From positions 11,189,287-11,253,286 of the forward strand of contig OY365807.1 of assembly GCA_959347315.1 (NCBI GenBank): DNA of 64,000 bases, given 5' to 3'. The notes under the pieces are model-generated. The model searched no databases and was not told the origin of the DNA. It saw nothing but the letters and a program-made list of their open reading frames with translations. The DNA is from Bimastos eiseni (Eukaryota; Annelida; Clitellata; Crassiclitellata; Lumbricidae). Shown here piece after piece: positions 1 to 10,300 of the stretch (the first letter of the stretch is position 1; every line of letters begins with the position of its first letter). Both the position numbers and the translations under genes were made by a program.

Positions 1-1114
1 ACAGTTATATAGTATAGTATAGTATGGTTTAGCATGGCATAGCTTTGCGCTGTATTGTATTGTTTTGATGCTGATGCTGATGCTAGCTATGACGGCAAGG
101 AGATCACAGAAAGGGTGTGTGCAATGTAAGGGGCCTATTATTATGACACTTTGGAAGAAGGCATGACATAACTAGACCGTGCAGAGGCCGCCAGGGTGAC
201 ATCAATCATACAATAGGAAACAGAAAGGCACCTCTGAGGGCTCTGCTAGTCAGTCTGTGCATTCAACAACCTGTGAGGTTGAGAGACAGACCGACAATAT
301 GCAATCTCCAGCTACACACCCAAGCAGCTGTCACAGTAGACCCACAGTTGGTCATCTTCTGTCCGTCTGGCAACCCACCTTCCCACCCCAGGTCATCTGC
401 ATGCGTTGAAATGGACAAAAGCAGCAACAAATATTCTTGGAAAATTACAAGTGAATATTTTAATGAACCCAGGAAACTACGGGCCATGCGACAGGCTGCG
501 AGGCCCGTAGCATCTCCTCCTCTTACAGGCCGTAGGCAGACATAACCCAGGAAAAACACACAGACACTCGAGGAGTAACAGAGTAAAGAAGGCAACACGT
601 AGATAGAGAAACAGAGTGCCAGGTTTAAAAAGGCAGGAAATTACGCACTGCGAAAACAGATGAATAGTCCGAGAGAGTGGTAGAAAGAGAGACAGATAGA
701 CAGACATAGAGAAAGACAGACAAGCCAAACACTGACGTAGTCATGCAGCCATACACCCAATGTATTAATTATATCTCTTTCGATCTGGCAGATAAATCAC
801 AGACATCTCCAAGCATGAACTAACTTCATTGAGCGCCAGGCATCATAGATAGAGCGCCATCTAGCGGCAGAGCAAAGCCTGGCTTAGGGTGAAAGGCCTT
901 CGAAGCTATGCATAAATATTGCAGGAGATACTCCATTCGGCTCCCAACTATCGCCCGCAAAAACAGAAAATTATACATTTGTTGTGGTCTTGGCCAGAAA
1001 AAGTACTTCTAAAGCACAGATCGTCTGGCTTCAAAAGTAGAGAGAGCAGTTTGTAGAGCTAGTCCTGGAAGACAATAATTTTTGTGACGTGTTATAATAA
1101 TAAAAACAATAATC

Positions 1115-1285
1115 TTCGTTTAATTTCAAACTGATAAACTGCAGTATGATTACATGCGTAGTATGAACGAATGATGACGACTCATTACAGGAGTCGAATT
1201 TAACCGTCGGCAGCTACGCAGGGCGTCCGTTACACTACACATCTCATTTTTAACAAACGCCGCCGCCCATAGCGAAAGAAGGAAA
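1115..1285 (-). repeat. SINE family B, copy 2
   Basis: Shares ATTTCAAACTGAT, GAACG-ATG-CGA and ACCGTCGGCAGC-ACG-AGGGCG words with the copy at 55590-55840. Confidence 0.55.
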
Positions 1286-1390
1286 GAAGTCAATCTTAGA
1301 GAGGATACGGGTCTGGAAATCGCGTTTTTCGGATTTACTATACGTTATTTGGCTGACTGTTTGTCGCGGCTTTATGCAGTGTTAGACACG

Positions 1391-1563
1391 CCATTGTCTT
1401 GTGATGGTATAGGCATCACTGAAACACTATTGTCTGGTAATGGCAGGCAGAACGGTAACGCCGTTGTCTGGTGATGGCAGGCAGAACCGTAACGTCATTG
1501 CCTGGTAATGATAGACATCGATTTAACGCCACTGTCTGGTGATGGTAGACATAACCGTAATGC
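1391..1563 (+). repeat. 34-bp minisatellite, about 5 degenerate copies
   Basis: Unit close to CCGTTGTCTGGTGATGGCAG followed by GCAGAACCGTAACG. Copies begin near 1391, 1427, 1461, 1495 and 1529 and differ at several positions each. Confidence 0.85.
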
Positions 1564-3059
1564 CAGTAAAAACGTTGAGTAATTATCGAACCGAGAGCTG
1601 TGACTGGGTCGGCTGATTAGACAGCATCCAGCGAAAAGATACTCACTCACTCACTCCTTCGTTCGGGTCTTTGTTAAGTATATTCGTTTGTTCGTTCGGT
1701 CGGTCGTTCGCTCAGTAGTTCATCTCTTGGTCGCTAAAAGACGACTGAAGGGCTGCGAAGAGATGCATGAGTGAGCGAATGAATACAGATTCAATGAGTT
1801 AAACGTCCAATATAAGACCAATAGATGGCGTATATATTAGATCAGAATTAGATGGATGACTATACGAATTCTAGAACGACAGAAATATAGAAAGAAAAAC
1901 TGATTAATATTATGAAAAAACATCTACAGAAGGATTGAATAACTTGGTAAAAAGAATTAACTAATGAATTATTTATGACCGCGTGAATAGTGTTAAAAAA
2001 TGTTTGATCTAAGCACAACTATCTCGTGTTTAAGTACCTCATTAAATTGTCATTGTTTTATATACATTTTCTTAGTAAAACTACAATTCGATAAAGTTAG
2101 CGGTTTAGAACAAATGGTTCGTTTTGAAAAGAAGCATCTTCGTTGGTTCTCATTCATTTCACTTCTGAACTCTGATTCTCTCTTTCGACCTCCTGAACTT
2201 CGTCTCAGATCACTGACTGAAGGGAGACCCGTTCAGGTTAGATGTAAAAACTGATATATAAAGTCAAACGGTAGTATATATGGTAGATCACAACCAAACA
2301 TTTTGTGACAGAACGAAAGAACAACTGAGTGAATGAACGAACGAATTGCTAAATCAATTTTCGCTCAGTATGTCCATTGTTTTCCAGTAATAGGTAACTT
2401 ACGCATGAATTCAACTGACAATATACGTTCGTCGGATTTGTATCAATGTTAGCCCACCACTGTCAACAGAATATTCGACAAAAAATATTTGTATTCTGTC
2501 TATTAGCAACAACAGCAAAACGAAACAAAATAGAAAAAATCTATGTTCTTGGTTTCTTGCCACTTCATGTCCTATAGTATTTCTCTGCCTTTTTGTATAC
2601 GTCTGTCTGTAGATTTGTCTGTCTGTCCGTCTGCCTAAATATCTGTCTGTGTCTTTCGGCCTATTGGTCTCTGTCTCAGCTTCTGTACATTATGGTCTTT
2701 CTGCCTGTATGTATCTCTGTCTGTCTGACTGTCTGTAAGTATGCATATTATATACAAGTTATGTGCATATCTGTAAATGCCCGCGTGTGTGTGTTTTCAG
2801 GCAGTTTTTAAGCCCAAGCAAACTGTTGCCAGAGTAGGCCTAAGGTTTCGAACAGCGTTGTTATACTTAGGCAAAACATTCGTCTGTATTTCGCTCTCTT
2901 TCTATGGCGCTCAACGATAGATTTATTGCGACCACTACAATGGTCGGCGTCGTCGCCGCATACGGCTTGAGTGAAAGGAGTCAGCGCAATAATAATGTAG
3001 CACTGCATAGAGGCGTCAGCACCCAGTAGCAATATAGCACCCCATGCACAGTGCTTTAA

Positions 3060-3104
3060 GCGCCCTCCCGAGGCTCTTTTAGGGCGCTATATAAATGTTC
3101 ATAA
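3060..3104 (+). repeat. SINE tail with GGGCGCTATATAAATGTTC
   Basis: CGCC-CCGAGGCTCTTTTAGGGCGCTATATAAATGTTC, followed directly by the (ACAT)n array. The same tail occurs at 26164-26206, 39398-39430, 44370-44412 and 53950-53970, and at the LINE 3' end at 24306-24324. Confidence 0.6.
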
Positions 3105-3183
3105 ACATACATACATACATACATGCATACATACATACATACATACATACATACATACATACATACATACATACATACATACA

Positions 3184-3217
<34 letters not shown>

Positions 3218-3263
3218 CATACATACATACATACATACATACATACATACATACATACATACA

Positions 3264-3297
<34 letters not shown>

Positions 3298-3327
3298 CAT
3301 ACATACATACATACATATATACATACA
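3105..3327 (+). repeat. (ACAT)n microsatellite
   Basis: About 220 bp of tetranucleotide repeat with a few ATAT variants. It creates the long Tyr/Cys- and His/Thr-type open frames on both strands, which are not genes. Confidence 0.98.
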
Positions 3328-3688
3328 CAGTGCACAGCAATGACAATATAGGCCAACAGTAGTAGTAAAACACTGCATAGTAGTGATCAACTTCAGTATT
3401 ATTGTATTTCAGTATCTGCCTTGTGCGCTATAGAAGTTTTTTTACCCATATAGACTACTACAGCCATCGTACTTGCTTCACTCAGGTTTCTCCCCAGACG
3501 CAATGTTTCACGGCTGCAAATGAAGGCTACCTGCTAAATTGCCCTTATTAAAAATGACGAATCCGTATATTTGCTGACGGGCTTAAATATTTCAGCATTC
3601 GTGTTCGGCATCGCCCGGTTTGTTCATAAGCATAATTTTCACAGATGCAGTAGAAGCTACTTTCTTACTTACCTTAGTTACCTCGTTC

Positions 3689-3755
3689 CAGAGTTGTATG
3701 GTCTCGAGACAGTGTCTCGGTCTCGAGACGTCTCGAGACAATTTTTCAGTGTCTT

Positions 3756-3794
<39 letters not shown>

Positions 3795-4585
3795 AGCCTG
3801 CTGTCTCGGTCTCGGTCTCGAGGTAGTGTCTCGAATTTTTAGAAATTGTTTTGAAGTGAAGGTCTTGTTCTGTCTCGAACAAGCAGTCTCGATAAGTTTC
3901 GCGTTAACTGTCTTAAAATATTGCACTAGAATTTGAAACCAGAATTTACGAGAAACGGTTTTCTGGTTAACGCGCGAGTCACATGATACTGAAATCAATT
4001 CAATTGTCTTAAAGTGGAAAATATCTGAGAGAGAACCTGAAATTGGGGAATTTGCGTTTACACAATTTGAAGTTAGGCCTATTGAAAAACAATAGCCATT
4101 GGCTATTAGTATGTAATTGATGTAAAACCAACATAACCGAAACGATCGGAACAACTTTGAATTTCTCAGGGTGAGTAAGGAAATGCGCAAATTTATAATT
4201 TTGTTTGGTTTGGTATTTGGTATCAATTTTGCTTGTTTAAAATCAGCTAGAAGATTTCAGACGTGCTTTTCTTTATACTATTCAGAAGATAGGCCGAAGA
4301 AGAGATATCGAAAAAAATAAAACTCGGCGATATAAAAACTGTTCTGGGAATTTATGCAATATACATTATAATTAAGTTTCAAACTGAAATTACAAATGAA
4401 CCTTATTCCCGAAAACTGATCAATTAGTATTTTACAGTCTTTTATAGAGGATCACTTGTCTTTTACTGTCTCGAACTGTCTTGAACCTAGTGTCTCGGTC
4501 TCGGTACCTCACTGTCTCGGTCTCGGTACCTCACTGTCTTGGTCTCGTCTTGGTCTTGAAGTTTAAGGTCTTGCATACAGCACTG
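3689..4585. mobile_element. Non-autonomous hAT-like element, 897 bp
   Basis: Flanked by a perfect 8-bp direct repeat CCTCGTTC (3681-3688 and 4586-4593), the hAT target-site size. Ends are CAGAGTTGTATGGTCTCGAG on the left and, reversed, CAGTGCTGTATGCAAGACC on the right. Subterminal GGTCTC/GAGACC hexamers cluster at both ends (about 3710-3820 and 4490-4555), as in hAT transposase-binding regions. No transposase ORF was recognised inside; the 182-codon reading frame covering part of it is not hAT-like. Confidence 0.85.
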
Positions 4586-4593
4586 CCTCGTTC

Positions 4594-7155
4594 CCATGTT
4601 AAAATGATAAATCCTCGTATGTGTTGTTTTGCTTAAAATGTATGGGCTATGCCCTGTTTCTGAAATCGATCTTTTTGTGCAGTTATAGTCCTTTCAATAA
4701 AATAAATATGTTCACGTGCGCTTACTCACTTACTTGCCTTCTAATCGTGTCTATTGTAGACCCGCTATCATATCACGTGGTTTGTCAGCCGGAATTATTT
4801 ATACACGGGTTCGAATCGAAGGTTAAAATGTCCGCATCTTTGAATTGAAATGACATTCAAAGCGTGTCTTCCAGATTTAGATTAGACCATACGCCGATAA
4901 ATTATTTCCATTTAAGACTTGTGGCTTTATAGATGATTAAAGAAGGTCACTTGGAATGTCACTGTGTGACGTCACGGAACGTGATCAGTGAAATATAATT
5001 AGCACACATGCTCAAAAATAATGAGCTTTCAAAATTCCTTAAATAATTGTAGTCGAAGTCTAAGACCAGCGTCTTTCAAACACGCCTGGCTGTTAAGGCA
5101 TAAACGTTACTTTTAAGTTAGTTCACATGTTCTACCAGAGGGTATAGAAGTCATCAAAGATATAGTTATGCGAAAATAATACTCTACAAAAATGATAGTT
5201 TGACAACGATGTCATCATTACACAAGCGCCTGTGAATAAGCTGGTTCCCGCGGTTTGCCTCTGGCGGGCGTTGTAGAAATGTTGAGGTCGCAATTATGCC
5301 AATTGCGCAATTATGATTACTATTACGTACGCATTTTTAAGAGGAACAACAATGTATTCAGCGCAATCTCAGTTTTAATGTAACGATTTGACATCATGTC
5401 AAGCGGCTTAACGCAAGAGTAGCAGCCTTATGAAACAGAAGCTATTTTTTTAGAAGCAAGGCAGGTATTTTGAAGATCTCTTTCTGTTCTGAAGATAAAT
5501 TATTTGCATAGAAACCGCTCTGTTTCCAAAATCATCACAGATGGCGATATGAACTTTCCAACATATTAATTACCGGTATATTCAGCCCATTGCTTTTATG
5601 CTACACGTTTGATCAGCTTTGGCTTTGTGTAGGCCTATAATATAGAGGCTGACCGTTAATCTGTTGCAAGTTTAATTATTTTGGGATCCATAATGTTATA
5701 TATATACGGATATCATTATAAATTCGTTGAATGAAGCCGTCGACAAATACGCTGAGAGGAAGAAATTGACATCTAGTCATAAATGCACATCAAGTCTACC
5801 GCGGAAATTAACGGCTTCACATATGCAATATTTTTTCAAAATTGAATAGATTGCTTCAGAAACATTCTATTTCTGCATATGCATAGTATAGATTAAGAGA
5901 AACACCGATGCATTCTTTAATGTAATTAGGAAGAAGGAGGCAAAGAGTATTAGAAGTTCAAATATCTCGTCATGTCCTAATTTCCTGCTTGGTGTATAAG
6001 CATCAATGCAACGTCAGAGGTAGTAGTCTAATATCTAATCCTTAACCGAATCGCTCTTGCGTGGGACATTCATGCATGGATCGGTACGAACCTGTCGACG
6101 AGTCGATCTAGAATTCTATATTCATCTTCAACATGTGCATTTCTCATATACAGTAAGCACACACATATATATATATATACATATATATATGTATATATGT
6201 ATACTCGGCAGGTATAAAGTCATTAAGCTTATGAAATCATTCATCAGCAGGGTATACCAAAATATATTTATAGACATATACTTGTATGTATATATATATA
6301 ACATTTATATATATATATATATCGGTGAGTTCGCCAGAAATGTATATTGTACAGGCCATACTTGCGTATAATAAATATTCATGTATGATATTGCGCATCT
6401 CAGACCATCATTACTTATCATTACTCGTCATTACTCTGTAATTGGACTGTTTCGTTCAACTCGACCATAGAACGAATATGCACATCCTTGTCATCCATTT
6501 TCATTCAGAATATACATCTATATATTACACTGTATATGTGCATTTATCTATGCATAATGCATCTGCGTGTATACGTAATCGTGTCCTATCGGTAGCGCGC
6601 TTGCTCTTTTATCTAACGGTTGCTGGCTCGAAGGTGCTGCCAAGACTCCATGCAGCGCCAATTAATATAAGTTGCTTAACGAGCACTTGCCTCTGTCATC
6701 AGGCAATATGAAATGAAACCGCAATAAACTGGGATGCTATGAGGCAGCGGTCTAACGTCGAGGATCACGCAAGGTGCTTTGTCCGCAGCTGAATGCAGAC
6801 ATGAGCGATCGAAAATCAGAGAGTGAACAGATTCCCTGCTGTCATCATGGAATCTTCTCTCAAATTCAAAACCATGTGCTTACCTTACGTAATCGTAATC
6901 TCCAAACTTCTAAGGCGCCACTAGCAAGCAAAGCGCAAGGCACCAGCTTATTCACGAGCGCTGTATGTACGTCGTCTGTGCGAACGTATGCAAGCTTGTA
7001 TGTGTGATTGTATTATGTATGTTCATATGCGTGCGCTTACAATGTATGCTCCTCTGCTTTTATATAGCTTCTGGAAATTTAGAATAGCCAAACTGATGTT
7101 AAAACAATTGCGTTATTTATTTATGATTACCTTCCTTCCTTCCTTTCAATTGTAG
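4594..7155. other. Probable Kv4 intron, no exon recognised
   Basis: AT-rich with TA-repeat tracts at 6163-6200 and 6280-6325. A weak tRNA-like segment lies near 6583-6640. I looked for a Kv4 S6/pore exon here and did not find one. Confidence 0.5.
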
Positions 7156-7368
7156 AGCATGCGTCTGGCCCGCCTTCGTCTCACCCAGGCCAAGTCGAGA
7201 GATGAGTTCCTGATGAGCAAAGCGAACAACGCCTCCCAGAGGTTGCTGGTTCCTCCTCAGAGCGGAGGAGTTCGTCTCCTCAACACAGAACTATCTTCAC
7301 CGACCATTCATACTGATCTCTTCCGCCTCCAACATCATCACATGCTGACATGCCTCGAAAAAACAACG
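7156..7368 (+). CDS. KCND: Kv4 exon a: post-S6 region with HHHMLTCLEKTT
   Basis: 71 codons, phase 0 on both sides. Acceptor tttcaattgtag; exon begins SMRLARLRLTQAKSRDEF and ends CLEKTT before gttagc. The mammalian dileucine dendritic-targeting motif reads HHHLL; here it reads HHHML. An acceptor two bases further on is possible. Confidence 0.85.
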
Positions 7369-10300
7369 GTTAGCATAGACCCGGATCAATTCTATAGTCA
7401 CCGTTTCAAATTATTACTGCTGCTACTACTACTCTTAATGTTCTTGTTGATTGTTTTAACGACACCGTTCCATACCGATGAAATATGCCTGGATGGTAGT
7501 GCCTCGCCTTCGGGGCATGTAGGGAAGATGTCTTTGAATACAACCACGTTATTATCATTTTTTGAAGGCGTGTGATATTATATTCAACGCCTCATTATGG
7601 CTAGAATTATAATGGCTGATGGAAATAGCGGAGGAAACGAGTCGAGATTCGAGAAACGAATAAAAAAGGAAGAGAAAGAATATGTCCCTAAAAAGAAGAT
7701 GCTTGGGTCTTTGCTCCAATTTATTGACATAAATTTTGTAGACGTTATTATGATTTTCTTAATGCGAGGAGCCCTAAATTTCACATAGGGCCCACACAAT
7801 AGGCAATTGTACAGCGCACAAGCAAATAAATTATCTTCAAGTTAAATTGTTTCACTATAATTAATAAGAAGTTTTAGTTATAATTTTAAATTGTTGTTAT
7901 TTCAGTTTCGTGTCAAATTCAATTATTTGTCAAATCTTAGTATTATTATTTTTTCAATATCTCATTTCCAGACTTGCGTATGAACCTTTAGAAGGTTCAT
8001 CGTCCATAGGCACAGTAGGCTACCTACTGTGTCTAATGGATGAAACGGCCCTAAAAAAAGAACTATAAACGGATGGCAGTACAGGACTATAGGACAAGAC
8101 AGTAACAAAAGGACAATAATAGACAGACACTGCGGTCCTTACGGAAAGAAGATCATTAATGGCGGAACACCATCAAGACTAAAAGACAATATAGCGGGCG
8201 AAAGGACAATAATAGATGGCAGACGACACAGCACGAATCGAATGTGGGAGATGGAGTGTATAAGATGGACGGAAGTGGACATCTGCAATTCAGAGTAAGA
8301 GACTATGGTCTTTAGGGTGGGAGGAAGGGCGGGAGAGGGGAAGCAGTTATGGAGGGCAGAGATAATGGCGGTCGCTGGAGGAGCCACTCTCTCTAGGTAT
8401 TCACTTCATCACGAAATGCATGATCGCATTTCCAGTCTCTTCCACGAAAGCGTCGTCCATATAAGTATGTATAATTGTGGCCAATGGACTTTGCCATCGG
8501 GCAGAGAACTCATCATCATCTCCATATTACTGTATGCCGATAGTAATAGTGATAGTGTCAAGACTATAAGTCATATCGGAGACGACAGGAACTGTAGAAC
8601 TGACGTCGACTGATCATCATTTATACCGGCTTTTGACAGCGTGTCTGGTACATTATAACCAAATGTTACTCCTGTCCCGCTGATGGCGTCTTCGTAGAAA
8701 TCTTACTCAGTAACCGCAATTAAAACAATAAGCAAACTATCAAATTCCGAATTCGTTAGCAGTCGATAGCCTAGCGACTGATCTCGGCTTCAAGGGTTAG
8801 TGGCTGTGGGTTGATTGCAGTCAACTGCAGGGCCGTATTTTGCGTTTAAGCTGGTATTAGCGGACTTAAACCTACCTCTAAGTGGGATTAGACTAATACC
8901 CAGACTAGAGGGCTAATTCTGTCTCATGAATAACTGCATACGGCCCCCGAAGACTAAAGACATAACAACCTGCGGAGAACATGCTGTTATTCGCAGTCGT
9001 AGGTATTTGAAAAACATAACACTGTTTCGTGGATTTTTGCAAAAATTCAAAATTGCACATTAATTATACATCATACACACAAACGCACGTTTTCTGAAGC
9101 ACCTGCTGACATCTACTTCTCTGCGTTGTTGTTCATAATGCGCTATATGAATCAGGAACAACAGAAGAACGTAAATAGAACCAAGAGCAGAGGCACCGTT
9201 AATTGGACGTTATTGATAGCACCAGCGCAACTCGTTATACTGCATGCATGTAAATACGATTGGTTAACAGTTGCAGCACTCATGTTTATTCATGAATTGT
9301 CAACGCGAAGTAATCGTCATATGGTACTCAAAATTGCTATCTCCGCCATAGATCATACATTTTTTCTGAAGTCTAAATGAAAATGAAAATTTGCAACGGC
9401 GTACACTCAACAGAAATTGACGATTCAATTTGCATATAGTTGATATTGATACTACTTAAGGCCCAACTTCTAGATTCAACTTTACAGCGGATGCACTGCT
9501 TCATCTCTGAAATTGTTTCGTGTAGATCTACCCGACAGCGATTGTTCCATTTGATGAACGCCGTGATTTTGTAACTAATGCGTCTGATTAGCAAAATTGT
9601 ATTCTAATTATCCCAGCTTCAGATGGTTCGAATGAAAGTGGCGGCTGCTATTACATTGAATGTCGGTGAATTGTGCTATTCGAAACTTAAGATGTTCCAA
9701 TTATAAAAATTTTAGGTAAAATTTGTGCTGAAAATGGTCCGTTGACCTAGAAATTCGTATATAAACATTTTGTAAAGATGATCTCATCGCCAGAACGTTA
9801 AGTTCGCAAGCCTTTTTGGGACAAACAGACTATTTTCCGCTTTACAACTTAGCTATAGGTCTACAGAGGAACGGTTTAATCGATAAATTCTTTAATCGAG
9901 AATATTCATTTACATATACGTTTAAACCCAAAAACATTTATACTTTATACAGGAACTTTATACAGTCCTAGTTCATATTATTTATTTATTGACTGGAGTA
10001 TATAATAATATCCCTGTTCAGTGATATACGCGCATATATATATATAAATATATATATATACATGCATGCAGTCTTATAATAATTATTTCTTATAGACTGT
10101 ATACTCGGGTCGTGATCCGTGGTATTAGACGGGAAGAAGAAGATCCGATTAGCTCATCTAGAAGACCACGTGGCATCCGATTGCCAGCCAATTGAGTGGC
10201 TCTTAGTATTCGTCGCTTATACCTTAAGTACACAACGACGTCAGTATCAATCTCCGCTCCACCAGACTGTGGGATTGCAACGGATTCACGTGCTTCGTCA

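Larger units (their letters stand above)
1..3059. other. Left edge, no gene recognised
   Basis: Simple-sequence stretches (GTTC/GTTCG near 1660-1740, CTGT-rich 2600-2730), the 34-bp minisatellite and SINE B copy 2. Open frames are short and unlike known proteins. Probably intron or 5' region of the Kv4 gene. Confidence 0.5.

Noticed and set aside
3056..3390. Overlapping open frames on both strands rich in Tyr/Cys/Met or His/Thr/Tyr
   Set aside because: They are translations of the (ACAT)n microsatellite in different phases.
3678..4226. 182-codon - strand frame
   Set aside because: It lies within the hAT-like element, includes the hexamer repeat as Glu-Thr runs and matches no transposase I know.
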